Origin: Alkalicoccobacillus murimartini
GTDB taxonomy: Bacteria; Bacillota; Bacilli; Bacillales; Bacillaceae_D
Direction: 5' to 3'
Assembly: GCF_030813245.1 (NCBI RefSeq)
Contig: NZ_JAUSUA010000003.1
Coordinates: 310,001-374,000 of the forward strand
Length of the DNA: 64,000 nt
In this document: piece after piece, positions 7,763-16,682 of the stretch
How the letters are laid out: the number at the start of each line of letters is the position of its first letter
Numbering within the stretch: the stretch's first letter is position 1
The notes under the pieces: generated by a model
What the model saw: only the letters and a program-made list of their open reading frames with translations
Databases searched by the model: none
Told to the model about the DNA's origin: nothing
Translations under genes and position numbers: made by a program

Positions 7763-9307
7763 TTATTGATCTAGATACACACCGTTGCCTGGTCCGATAG
7801 GAATTCCAATTAGATTCCATGCGAGGAACATGACGATCCAAATAGCTAGAATGATAAGCGTGTACGGAAGCATTAGTGAAATAATAGAACCAAAACCAAA
7901 ACGAGAATCATAACGTTTCATAAATCCAAGAACCATGATGACATAGGGATTCACAGGAGAAATATTATTGGTAACCGAATCTCCAATACGATATGCAAGC
8001 TGAGTAAAGGCCGGGTTGTAATCCAATAACATGAACAATGGAACGAATACGGGAGCCATTAATGCCCACTGTGCTGAACCACTTGAGATGACCAAGTTAA
8101 TAATGGTGACCAAGAAAATAAAGGCAACCACAAGGCCCATACCTGTAAAGTTCACATCTTGCAGAAGCTCAGAGCTTGATATAGCAGAAATTGTGCTTAG
8201 GTTTGTCCAATTAAAATAACTGATGAATTGAGCAGCGGCGAAGATCAGGACTATATAACCCGACATGTCCTTCATGGCTTCTCCTATAAGAATTGGGACA
8301 TCTGCACTCTTTTTAACAGTGCCTGCTGTTTTACCATATGCAACGGCTACAATGATAAAGAAAATTAAAATGATTGGAATGATATTATCTAAAAAAGGAG
8401 AGGGAATAATCGTTCCTTCATCACTCCGTAGAAACCCATTTGCAGGAATAATTAGAGAGGCTAATAGTACTACATAAAGACCACCAGCGATCAGTGCATT
8501 TCTAAGTCCTTTTAGTTCCTTTGAAGTAGGCTCCTGAACCTTTTCACTGATTACACCTGGATCCGCATAGGTAGGATCAAATGTCCCCAAACGAGGCTCA
8601 ATAATCTTATCGGTAATAAAAGCACCTACAACCACTAGCATCACAACCGAGGCACTCATAAAGAACCAGTTATCCACGGGTGTCACAACAAAATCAGGAA
8701 TAATTCCTTGTGCAGCTTCCGTTGTGATTCCTGATAGTAAGGCGTCGGTTCCAGCAATGATAAAATTTGCTGTGAATCCAACTCCAACCCCAGCAAAAGC
8801 GGCTGCCATTCCGACAATAGGGTGGCGTCCGATGGCATAATAGACCATACCGGCGAGAGGAGGAATAATAATCATCGCTGCATCTGAGGCGATGTTTCCA
8901 AGCACACCTGTAAAGATAATGGCATACGTAATGACGGATTTTGGTGCACGAATGATGGTTGTCTTCATAAATGTTTCAAAAAAACCAACCTTTTGTGCTA
9001 GTCCAATCCCAAACATCATAACAATCACGAGACCAAATGGAGCAAAGCCAGTGAAGTTTTCTAGCATAGATGAGAGCATAAATAGAACGCCCTCTTTGGA
9101 TAGTAATGATTTAGCGACAATCTCTTCGTCCGTTGTTGGATGAATGACTGAGACATCAAATAAACTGACAACAAAGGAGATGAACATGAGGAAAACAGCT
9201 AAGTATATAAAAAGAATAAATGGATGGGGTAACTTATTTCCCAGTCTTTCAATTACATTTAGGCATTTTGAGAAAAAGCTCGGCTTCTCTTCTTGGATGG
9301 TAGACAC
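7763..9307 (-). CDS. abgT: AbgT family transporter
   Basis: An integral membrane carrier of the AbgT family (514 residues; E. coli AbgT 508), which includes aminobenzoyl-glutamate importers and some drug exporters. About twelve hydrophobic segments are visible, with the family blocks HPFILFIYLAVFLMFISF near the N-terminus, GVGFTANFIIAGTDAL in the middle and SGSAQWALMAPVFVPL near the C-terminus. It is sandwiched between two M20 hydrolases with gaps of 24 and 31 bp, so uptake coupled to cytoplasmic cleavage is the likely role. Confidence 0.9.
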   Translation of the reverse strand: MSTIQEEKPSFFSKCLNVIERLGNKLPHPFILFIYLAVFLMFISFVVSLFDVSVIHPTTDEEIVAKSLLSKEGVLFMLSSMLENFTGFAPFGLVIVMMFGIGLAQKVGFFETFMKTTIIRAPKSVITYAIIFTGVLGNIASDAAMIIIPPLAGMVYYAIGRHPIVGMAAAFAGVGVGFTANFIIAGTDALLSGITTEAAQGIIPDFVVTPVDNWFFMSASVVMLVVVGAFITDKIIEPRLGTFDPTYADPGVISEKVQEPTSKELKGLRNALIAGGLYVVLLASLIIPANGFLRSDEGTIIPSPFLDNIIPIILIFFIIVAVAYGKTAGTVKKSADVPILIGEAMKDMSGYIVLIFAAAQFISYFNWTNLSTISAISSSELLQDVNFTGMGLVVAFIFLVTIINLVISSGSAQWALMAPVFVPLFMLLDYNPAFTQLAYRIGDSVTNNISPVNPYVIMVLGFMKRYDSRFGFGSIISLMLPYTLIILAIWIVMFLAWNLIGIPIGPGNGVYLDQ

Positions 9308-9338
9308 GATTTGAACCTCCTATAATAAAAAAAGATAG

Positions 9339-10781
9339 TTAACGAACGTATGAAGGGCTGACCCCTTTTGGAATAGGGCAAATATAAGATTTTCCAGCAA
9401 GCTTAGACTGGTGTTCTTCTTTTGCTTTGCTAATAAGTTCAGGAGATTCAAAAAGTCTAATGGCCGTATCAGCCATGACTAACGATGCTTGCTTCATCCC
9501 TTTATAAGCAGCGGTACTCGCACCTTGTGTGACCATTTGCCATGTGTGAAAAGGTGTACCCGCAGTAAAACAAGTAGTGAAACACTGTACTGTTGGAGCA
9601 ATCCAACTCACATCGCCTACATCAGTAGAGCCGATGTTTTTCCCTTTTTTTGTCGTTGTAGGGATTACGTCTTCAAGTAAATCTTTGTTCTTCATTGTAT
9701 CTAGTAGATTTTTTTGGTCGTCGGGTAGCATGTCTTCAATATCTTTAAAGAAACCCGTTCGTTCTTCTTCTGTGATTGATGCTTGAATAGCCTTCGCATA
9801 AGAACGTTCTTCATCAGTATAGGAAACGGCAGGCACAGCTTGAAAAGCAGCAGTCATTTGTTCCTCAAGTACATGATTGCGAACATAATTAGAGCAGCCT
9901 TTCTCAAAGTGAATGTCAAAGGTCGTTTCAGTCATAAGAGCCGCTCCCTTGGCAATGTCTTGTACTCTTTTATATAAGGCATTCACTTGGCTAAGTTCTG
10001 GAGCGCGGATAAGGTACAGGACCTCTGCTTCAGCTTGGACAACATTAGGAGAGAGACCACCTGAATTCACAATCGCGTAATGGACCCGAGCTTCATCAAT
10101 CATATGCTCCCGTAAATAGTTGACTCCCACATTCATCAGTTCAACAGCATCTAATGCACTTCTTCCTAGATGAGGACTCGCAGCAGCATGAGAAGCTTTT
10201 CCTTTGAAACGAAAGGAGACTTGATAATTAGCTAATGATTCAAATGCGAATAGGCTATTATAACTGCCTGGATGCCAAGTTATAGCTGTATCGATATCAT
10301 CGAAAACTCCTTCACGCGCCATAAATGCTTTCCCTGAGCCACCTTCTTCTCCAGGACACCCATAAAATCGAACCGTACCAGGTAATTGATGCTTGTCTAG
10401 GTAGTGGCGAACAGCCACCGCTGAAGCGAGTGCTCCAGTACCTAGTAGATGATGACCGCAGCCGTGACCACTCTCACCTTCAAAAACAGGATCTTGATAG
10501 GATATGGAGGGTTTTTGACTTAGCTGAGACAAGGCGTCAAACTCTCCTAAAAAGGATACGACTGGAGATCCTGAACCGTAAGAGGCTGTGAACGCAGTTG
10601 AAAGACCGGCCACATTATAGTCGACCTCAAACCCTTCTTGTTCTAGTACCGAGCTTAGAAGCTTTGAAGATTCTTTTTCCTCGAAACGTAGCTCAGCAAG
10701 ATTCCAAATCTGATGGGCGATGTCATCAAATAGAGGTTGTTTTCTGTCAATAATCGAACGAATAGTTTCAAACTCAGGCAT
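9339..10781 (-). CDS. abgB: M20 family amidohydrolase, AbgB-like
   Basis: Second hydrolase of the cluster, 480 residues (E. coli AbgB 481). M20 features include GHGCGHHLLGTGALASA (metal His), a CPGEEGGSGKAFM block (catalytic Glu) and FKGKASHAAASPHLGRSALDA in the dimerisation domain, plus GSTDVGDVSWIAPTVQ near the C-terminus as in AbgB. It is the first gene of the operon, preceded by an AAGGAG-type site. It probably forms a heteromeric hydrolase with the AbgA-like protein. The substrate is inferred from family and context only. Confidence 0.88.
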   Translation of the reverse strand: MPEFETIRSIIDRKQPLFDDIAHQIWNLAELRFEEKESSKLLSSVLEQEGFEVDYNVAGLSTAFTASYGSGSPVVSFLGEFDALSQLSQKPSISYQDPVFEGESGHGCGHHLLGTGALASAVAVRHYLDKHQLPGTVRFYGCPGEEGGSGKAFMAREGVFDDIDTAITWHPGSYNSLFAFESLANYQVSFRFKGKASHAAASPHLGRSALDAVELMNVGVNYLREHMIDEARVHYAIVNSGGLSPNVVQAEAEVLYLIRAPELSQVNALYKRVQDIAKGAALMTETTFDIHFEKGCSNYVRNHVLEEQMTAAFQAVPAVSYTDEERSYAKAIQASITEEERTGFFKDIEDMLPDDQKNLLDTMKNKDLLEDVIPTTTKKGKNIGSTDVGDVSWIAPTVQCFTTCFTAGTPFHTWQMVTQGASTAAYKGMKQASLVMADTAIRLFESPELISKAKEEHQSKLAGKSYICPIPKGVSPSYVR

Positions 10782-10841
10782 GACAATTCTCCTTTATTAC
10801 TTATTTAAGGACATATTAAAGACGTTAAATATTTCACTCAT

Positions 10842-10907
10842 CATATGAGAATCGTTTTATCATTACAACTCTTTTGTAAGCATATCTCCCATAAGAGAAT
10901 GTTTTTT
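10842..10907. promoter_or_regulatory. Divergent control region of the abg-like operon and its regulator
   Basis: A pair of similar direct blocks, CATATGAGAATCGTTTT (from 10842) and CATAAGAGAATGTTTTT (from 10890), 48 bp apart, lies between the divergent abgB-like gene and the regulator, upstream of a TATAAT at 10911-10916. They are candidate binding sites for the regulator; this is pattern-based only. Confidence 0.35.
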
Positions 10908-10965
10908 GCCTATAATTATCAGCGTATGATATAAATGTATAAAAGAAGAGCAGGGGTGAGGTCAG

Positions 10966-12228
10966 ATGCGTCGTATCGGAGTGCTTACAGCCTTTCATTC
11001 GCAGACATATATAGAGGAAGCAGTTAACGAACTAGATCATATAGAATTTATTTATCTACCGTATGAGCGTCCTTCACAAATTATAGAGTTATATAAAAAG
11101 TACGAGTATAAGGTGGATGGCTTTCTACTTAGTGGTATCTATACACAATCTGTTTTAATTCAAGAGTTCCAACAATTGCGAGTTCCTATCGTTTATTTGG
11201 ATGTAAGCGAAGGTGATTTTTATCAAGAGTTATTTAATGTGGCTAGAGTAAGTGGGCTAAATTTAAATCGAGTGATAATTGATTTCTTAACGATAGAGAA
11301 TAATTATATGGGATTAAAACAAATGGTTTCAAAAGAAGAGAGACCGTATATTTACAGTGACAATTTCACTGATTATCTACATGAAACAGTTTATGAAAAC
11401 CTCATTCACTTTCACGTGTCTTTGTGGGAAAAAGGAGAAGTGGATCTCTCAATTACAAGAATGAGTAATGTGGTGGATGAACTTAAAAGTAGAGGAATTA
11501 ATACATTGTTTCTTTTTCCTTCAGAGGGATCCATTCAACAAAGTGTGCAAACGCTTATTCATCAAATCCAAGAAAAAAAGCTCCAAAATAACCAGACTGT
11601 AGTCGGCCATATAACAGGCATACAAGAGCGAACCAATCAAATTCGAATCGAGTTGATTAAGCAATTCGAACAACAGTATGGATACTCATTTTTGATACAT
11701 AACAACTACCCAGAGATTGAGATTATTACGACATTTGGGGAATTAAAACAAATAACAAATGATTTCACTAGTTGCTCTCTTTCTCTTTTTCTCACAGAAC
11801 AGTTACAAGAGGAGTTACATGTCGGCTGGGGAACTGGTAAGTCATTGCATCAGGCAAGACTACATGCAGAAACGGCTAGCAGGCAGGAGATGGGTTCATA
11901 CATCTTAACTGAATCAGATTTAATTGGTCCTATGCAAGGCAAGCCAAGTACGCTGAATAGAGATGTTCCTGCGGGGACTCAACTAATTAATATTAGTGAA
12001 CAATCAGGTCTAACCATCTTACAATTACAAAAAATTCAAGCAGCTCTAATAAGGGGAGGGACAGATCTCATATCCTCTGAAGAATTAGCTTTTTATCTAA
12101 GTGTAACGATCCGAAGTGCAAATCGAATCTTAAAGAAATTAGAAGAAGCTAATTTGGCCAACGTGTCCCTAAAGAGGCAAGAACGACTTAGAGGTAGACC
12201 TAAGAAAATTTATAAGATAAACATATAA
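10966..12228 (+). CDS. Putative transcriptional regulator of the abg-like operon
   Basis: A 420-residue protein I do not recognise by name. The C-terminal 60 residues look like a winged helix (SSEELAFYLSVTIRSANRILKKLEEANLANV with a basic wing RLRGRPKKIYKI). A segment near residues 285-300 (HVGWGTGKSLHQARLHAETA) resembles the Gly-rich/helix pattern of degenerate GGDEF-like domains found in some Firmicute regulators. The N-terminal half is mixed alpha/beta (RRIGVLTAFHSQTYIEEAV) and may sense a ligand. It is transcribed divergently from the abgB-like gene, so it most likely controls that operon. Start ATG at 10966, preceded by GGGGTGAGG. Confidence 0.65.
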   Translation: MRRIGVLTAFHSQTYIEEAVNELDHIEFIYLPYERPSQIIELYKKYEYKVDGFLLSGIYTQSVLIQEFQQLRVPIVYLDVSEGDFYQELFNVARVSGLNLNRVIIDFLTIENNYMGLKQMVSKEERPYIYSDNFTDYLHETVYENLIHFHVSLWEKGEVDLSITRMSNVVDELKSRGINTLFLFPSEGSIQQSVQTLIHQIQEKKLQNNQTVVGHITGIQERTNQIRIELIKQFEQQYGYSFLIHNNYPEIEIITTFGELKQITNDFTSCSLSLFLTEQLQEELHVGWGTGKSLHQARLHAETASRQEMGSYILTESDLIGPMQGKPSTLNRDVPAGTQLINISEQSGLTILQLQKIQAALIRGGTDLISSEELAFYLSVTIRSANRILKKLEEANLANVSLKRQERLRGRPKKIYKINI

Positions 12229-12311
12229 GAATATTTTTTCTGCACAGAAAGTGACGAATGAGGTTTAGGAAGCAATGACTTTATTTTAAATGTCCGCACT
12301 TATATCAAAGC

Positions 12312-12350
12312 AAAAAAGCGAACGGGTTTGATGTAACCCGTTCGCTTTTT
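12312..12350. terminator. Bidirectional terminator
   Basis: Perfect stem AAAAAGCGAACGGGTT / AACCCGTTCGCTTTTT with a 6-nt loop between two convergent genes (regulator and flavin oxidoreductase). Confidence 0.92.
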
Positions 12351-12358
12351 GTTATGGA

Positions 12359-13474
12359 TTATTCTTCAAATGGTACCCACCCACCGGCATTCATGATGAC
12401 ATTCCATAGTGGTTCAGGTAATACGTATTTTTCTTTTTCGCTCACTTTGATTACGGTTTGAATTTGGTTCTCTTGTCCGTTCTTAACTAAGTTCACCCAA
12501 TTTGGTTCGACTAGCAACTCTCGTCCTAGAGCAACAAAATCCATGCCTTCTTCCTCCAATACAGCCACTGCTTCCCCTGGTGTATGAACGGAGCCTACAC
12601 CTACGATAGGGACTAACTCTCCCACACGTTCATGTAGCAAGCTTAGTCTAGTTCTTGTTTCATCAGCACCTCTGCGTGCTTTTGAGTGAGCTTCCATTAA
12701 GGAAACATGCAGGTAATCTAACTCTTTTGCTGCTAGTGCATCGACTAATACAAACGTATCTTCCATTGTTAATCCTGGAGTTTCTGGTTCTTCAGGTGAG
12801 AAGCGGTATCCCACTAGGAAGTTTTCAGGTGCTTTTTCAGCTACTGCCTGTTTAACAGCATCTACAACGGCTAAAGGGAAGGCTAAACGATCAGCAGCCG
12901 TTTCTCCACCCCATGCATCAGATCTCTTGTTTGTATGTGGTGAGAAAAATTGTTGAATAAGATACCCATTTGCTCCGTGAATTTCTACGCCATCAAAGCC
13001 AGCCTCGATAGCTCGTGTAGTTGCTTCTCCAAATCCCTTGACGATCTCTTTGACTTCTTCGTCTGTAAGGGCTCGTGCACCTTTCTCGGGTATATCACTT
13101 GCACTCAAAACGTCTCCATTTGGGACTAATTCAGGTGGGCATTGAACACCCCCATGATGAATTTGAATAACGGCTTTAGATCCTTTTTTATGGATGGTTT
13201 CCGCCAGCTTTTTTAATCCTGGTAAGTGAGTGTCCAGATTAATACCAGGCTGACCAGGGAAAGCTTTTCCGTTTGCGGTAACATTTGCACAGGCGGTAAT
13301 GACGACACCTGGACCTTCAGAGCGAGCTTCAATAAATGTCAGCTCTTGCTCAGAAATACTCCCATCCTCCTTTGAACTGTAATGCGTCATGGGTGCAATC
13401 ATAATGCGATTGTCTACTTTAACTCCACTTTTAAAGGTAAAAGGGTTAAAAAGCGATGTATAAGCTGAATTCAT
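12359..13474 (-). CDS. NADH:flavin oxidoreductase (old yellow enzyme family), YqiG-like
   Basis: FMN-dependent ene-reductase/oxidoreductase of the OYE family. Seen: N-terminal LFNPFTFKSGVKVDNRIMIAPMTHYSS, the active-site QIHHGG, the GFDGVEIHGANGYLIQQFFSP block and the C-terminal FMN-phosphate region VALGRELLVEPNW. The first in-frame ATG (13495) has no ribosome site; an ATG at 13474 follows AGAAGG and gives 371 residues, close to B. subtilis YqiG. It is divergent from an ABC importer operon, which may share its control. The natural substrate is unknown. Confidence 0.88.
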   Translation of the reverse strand: MNSAYTSLFNPFTFKSGVKVDNRIMIAPMTHYSSKEDGSISEQELTFIEARSEGPGVVITACANVTANGKAFPGQPGINLDTHLPGLKKLAETIHKKGSKAVIQIHHGGVQCPPELVPNGDVLSASDIPEKGARALTDEEVKEIVKGFGEATTRAIEAGFDGVEIHGANGYLIQQFFSPHTNKRSDAWGGETAADRLAFPLAVVDAVKQAVAEKAPENFLVGYRFSPEEPETPGLTMEDTFVLVDALAAKELDYLHVSLMEAHSKARRGADETRTRLSLLHERVGELVPIVGVGSVHTPGEAVAVLEEEGMDFVALGRELLVEPNWVNLVKNGQENQIQTVIKVSEKEKYVLPEPLWNVIMNAGGWVPFEE

Positions 13475-13710
13475 TTTCAGTGTCCTTCTTTCCATTTATA
13501 AATTGAATAGCTTTGATCAGTTTAGTTATATATTCATCCATCCGCAATTATTCTGCTCACATAGTAAGTAAATATGACAAAGTACATGCTTATTTTTAAA
13601 GATACCCTTCATTTATCGAGGGTCTTTGCATAGGATAAAACACCTGAAAGAGAGACTGTGTATACGATTGAACAATACAAGCATTAGTCAATCAGGTGGA
13701 GGTGAGATAG

Positions 13711-14508
13711 ATGAAGCTTGAAATAAAGGAAGTAGGTAAAGTATTTCAAAAGGGTGGAACCTTCACAGAGGTCCTTAAACCTACAAGTATTCAAATAGAT
13801 AAAGGTACCTTCGTAAGTGTTGTCGGGCCAAGTGGGTGCGGGAAGTCCACTCTCTTTAATATTATTGCTGGACTAACTAAACCATCTTCTGGAGATGTCT
13901 TGGTCGATGGTAGGAGTATTCTAAATCAAAATGGCCAAGTTGGTTATATGCTGCAAAAAGATTTGCTCTTACCATGGAGGTCGATTATTCATAACATCAT
14001 TCTTGGTCTGGAGATAAAAGGAATGAACAAAAAATCAGCGATTGCTCAGGCAATGCCCTTATTAGAACGCTATGGCTTAAAGGGTTTTGAGCATCACTTT
14101 CCGGCTGAGCTTTCGGGAGGAATGAGACAACGTGCAGCGTTACTACGAACATTTTTATATGACGCTGAGATTATGTTGCTAGATGAACCGTTTGCTGCTC
14201 TGGATGCCCAGACAAAGGGACAGATGCAGTCGTGGCTGTTAAGAATGTGGGAGGACGTAGAGAAAACCATTATGTTTGTGACACATGATATTGATGAAGC
14301 TCTATTCTTATCAGATACCATTTATGTTCTTTCCGCAAGGCCAGGTTCAGTGAAGGCAGTTCTCTCAGTCGAACTTGAGCGACCTCGTTCGCGAGACGTA
14401 TTACTGACAACCGAATTCTTAGAGATGAAACGAACGCTCTTTAATTTACTAGCTCAAGAGGAGAAGGAGGAGGAGCAAAGTGAAGGTGGTGAAAGAAAAG
14501 GGACATAA
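13711..14508 (+). CDS. ABC transporter ATP-binding protein, NitT/TauT type
   Basis: Cytoplasmic ATPase subunit of an importer in the nitrate/sulfonate/taurine family (265 residues). Walker A is GPSGCGKSTL (about residues 39-48), the Q-loop is GYMLQKDLLLPWRS with the LLPWR typical of SsuB/TauB, the signature is LSGGMRQR, Walker B is IMLLDEPFAALD and the switch is VTHDIDEA. First gene of a three-gene operon; its 3' end overlaps the permease start by 29 nt. The substrate cannot be decided from sequence; aliphatic sulfonate or a thiamine-related pyrimidine are candidates. Confidence 0.92.
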   Translation: MKLEIKEVGKVFQKGGTFTEVLKPTSIQIDKGTFVSVVGPSGCGKSTLFNIIAGLTKPSSGDVLVDGRSILNQNGQVGYMLQKDLLLPWRSIIHNIILGLEIKGMNKKSAIAQAMPLLERYGLKGFEHHFPAELSGGMRQRAALLRTFLYDAEIMLLDEPFAALDAQTKGQMQSWLLRMWEDVEKTIMFVTHDIDEALFLSDTIYVLSARPGSVKAVLSVELERPRSRDVLLTTEFLEMKRTLFNLLAQEEKEEEQSEGGERKGT

Positions 14509-15301
14509 GGCAGGTGATGACCAAGAAAGTAAAAGTAGACGATTCTCACTGTACACACTGTTATGGCGATGTTTAATAGGAATTCTTTTAATAGTGGGAT
14601 GGGAAGCAGGCGTACGACTAGGGATAGTGGATCAATACTATTGGAGCTCTCCAACTACCATTGTTGAAAAGGGTTGGTTCCAGCTTACCCAAAGTACGTT
14701 AATTCAAGATTTACTTTTTACATCAGGAGCTACCATTTATGGCTTTATACTCGGGACTGTGATTGGCGCAATCATTGGTCTATCCTTCTGGTGGTCAAAG
14801 CTTTATGCAGCAATTAGTGAACCGTATTTAGTAGCCTTTAATGCCATTCCAAAATTAGCATTGGCACCTGTCTTGGTGATTTTAATAGGAATCGGTTTTT
14901 CCTCCAAAGTCGTTCTCGCCTTCAGTATGACAGTCATTGTGACGGCACTCGCTGCTTACAGTGGGGTAAAGCAAATTGATCCAGATATGGAGAAGCTCCT
15001 CTACACACTTGGGGCAAAGAGATATCATGTTTTCTTCAAGGTGGTGGTTCCCTCTTCATTACCTTGGATTATAAGCAGCCTTCGCATTAATATCGCCTTA
15101 GCATTGGCAGGTACAATTGTTGGTGAATTTATTGCATCCCGTGAAGGAATCGGTCGGATGATTTTATATGCAGGGCAAATTTTAGATATCGATCTTGTAT
15201 GGGTAGGCGTAACGGTTCTTTCTTTTCTGGCGTTGTTTATGTATTGGTTCGTGGGGATAATTGAACGTTGGCTACTAAAAAAAATTGGGCAACAAATATA
15301 A
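14480..15301 (+). CDS. ABC transporter permease, NitT/TauT type
   Basis: Inner membrane channel subunit with about six hydrophobic segments. The cytoplasmic EAA loop is visible as MEKLLYTLGAKRYHVFFKVVVPSSLPWI, the ATPase docking site. It begins at a GTG (14480) with a strong GGAGGAG site inside the end of the ATPase gene, so the two are translationally coupled. At 273 residues it is of family size, with a hydrophilic N-terminal extension of about 30 residues. Confidence 0.9.
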   Translation: MKVVKEKGHKAGDDQESKSRRFSLYTLLWRCLIGILLIVGWEAGVRLGIVDQYYWSSPTTIVEKGWFQLTQSTLIQDLLFTSGATIYGFILGTVIGAIIGLSFWWSKLYAAISEPYLVAFNAIPKLALAPVLVILIGIGFSSKVVLAFSMTVIVTALAAYSGVKQIDPDMEKLLYTLGAKRYHVFFKVVVPSSLPWIISSLRINIALALAGTIVGEFIASREGIGRMILYAGQILDIDLVWVGVTVLSFLALFMYWFVGIIERWLLKKIGQQI

Positions 15302-15318
15302 GGAGGCAGAGAATCTCA

Positions 15319-16335
15319 ATGCGAACTCAAAATATGAAGATAAAAATAGGTATGATGACAGCCCTTATCTGCGGACTCATTGTAACGGGTTGTAGTGGCG
15401 GTGGGGGCGATGAGACAGAATTGAAAAAAGTATCTATAGCAGAGCCTGCACATTTGACGGGTTATCTCCCTCTATATATCGCCATCCATGAAGGTTATTT
15501 TGCAGAAGAGGGACTAGAAGTAGAGATGGTGACGGCTGCTGGAGGGGCACATGTTACAACACTTGTTAGCGGAGAAGTATGGGGGAATATTGCTGGACCA
15601 GACTCAAACGAACTCGCCAATGATGGAAGCAGTGATCCTATCGTTGCCGTAGCAAACGTTGTGAACCGGGCTAATGTCTATCTAATGGCGGAAAAAGGGG
15701 AGCAGCCTGAGGATGACAGTGAAGAGGCACTAGCTGATTTTATAAAAGGTAAAAACATTGCAGCAAGCCGTTATGGTGGTAGTCCAAACTTACTGACTCG
15801 ATCCTTATTTATTGATCTAGGCATTGATTTAGAAGAAGATGTGATCTTGGAAGAACCAGCGGATGTAACAGCAGTGCTTGCTTTAGTTGAACAAGGGAAA
15901 TCTCAAATTGCCAATGGAGCAGAACCAACCATTACAGAGGGGATCAACAAGGATGTGTGGGGTGAACCATTTTTTGGATTCCCATCCCTTGGAGATTATC
16001 CATACTCTGTTGTGAGTGTGAAGCAATCGACCATTGAAGAAGATCCAGAACTAGTAGAAGGTTTTGTTCAAGCCGTTCTCCGAGGACTTGAAACCGTTTA
16101 TGATGACCCGGAATTAGCAGAAGAAGTGCTGCGTAAGGAATTCCCTACCTTAAGTGATGAGCAAGTTGAAGCGACGCAAAATAGGGCGTACGAAGATGAA
16201 CATTGGAGTAAGGATGGCATCATCACAGAAGAAGCATTAGCAAAAACGATGGATGTTCTAAAGAAAACAGGGATCTATGACGAACCATATTCATATGAAA
16301 AAATGGTCGATATGCAATTTGTTGAGGGAGAGTAA
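15319..16335 (+). CDS. ABC transporter substrate-binding lipoprotein, NMT1/SsuA-like
   Basis: Extracytoplasmic solute receptor anchored through a lipobox LIVTGC. The NMT1-like fold is indicated by HLTGYLPLYIAIHEGYFAEEGLEVEMVTAAGG near the N-terminus and the GKNIAASRYGGSPNLLTR block in the middle. The frame is open from 15268, but the ATG at 15319 with AGGAGG upstream gives a normal signal peptide, so it is preferred (338 residues). The gene follows the permease directly and ends the operon. The ligand is unknown; divergence from an ene-reductase gene hints at a compound that is reduced after uptake. Confidence 0.88.
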   Translation: MRTQNMKIKIGMMTALICGLIVTGCSGGGGDETELKKVSIAEPAHLTGYLPLYIAIHEGYFAEEGLEVEMVTAAGGAHVTTLVSGEVWGNIAGPDSNELANDGSSDPIVAVANVVNRANVYLMAEKGEQPEDDSEEALADFIKGKNIAASRYGGSPNLLTRSLFIDLGIDLEEDVILEEPADVTAVLALVEQGKSQIANGAEPTITEGINKDVWGEPFFGFPSLGDYPYSVVSVKQSTIEEDPELVEGFVQAVLRGLETVYDDPELAEEVLRKEFPTLSDEQVEATQNRAYEDEHWSKDGIITEEALAKTMDVLKKTGIYDEPYSYEKMVDMQFVEGE

Positions 16336-16682
16336 GCAAGAGAGTAGGTTTAGGTCGAAATGGACGCTCTGAGGAGCAATCTATTTCGTCTTTTTTTATT
16401 TGTGTAGGAGGATCGTAGGGCTGCTTAGTGAGGGGGCGGTCGTGCTAAATTCGGCGAAGTGCTTATTCTGTCTACCAAAGCTCTTAATTACGGTACGTAC
16501 CTCTTGCTAATCCTCTCTGTCTCTTCATTCACATTAGATTCCTCTTCACAAACGCCAGCTTGTATTCCACTTGGTAAACCAAATTGAACACATGTTTTCG
16601 AATATCTATTATAATAGACTGTTTACTAATGTTCGGTTTTGTTTGATAATGGAGAGATAAAGTAAGCTGAAGGAGAATAGAG
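16336..16682. other. Intergenic region with a terminator
   Basis: Apart from the terminator at 16354-16399 this 347 bp gap shows no reading frame with a ribosome site. An AAGGAGAATAGAG block just before 16683 is the ribosome site of the DeoR-family gene. Confidence 0.6.
16354..16399 (+). terminator. Terminator of the ABC importer operon
   Basis: An imperfect stem (TCGAAAT..GCTC paired with GAGC..ATTTCG) followed by a run of seven T, 20 bp after the stop of the binding-protein gene. Confidence 0.65.

Noticed and set aside
13600-13710. Possible TPP or other riboswitch before the ABC importer, which would indicate a thiamine precursor as substrate.
   Set aside because: No conserved thi-box segments could be found; some short hairpins only.
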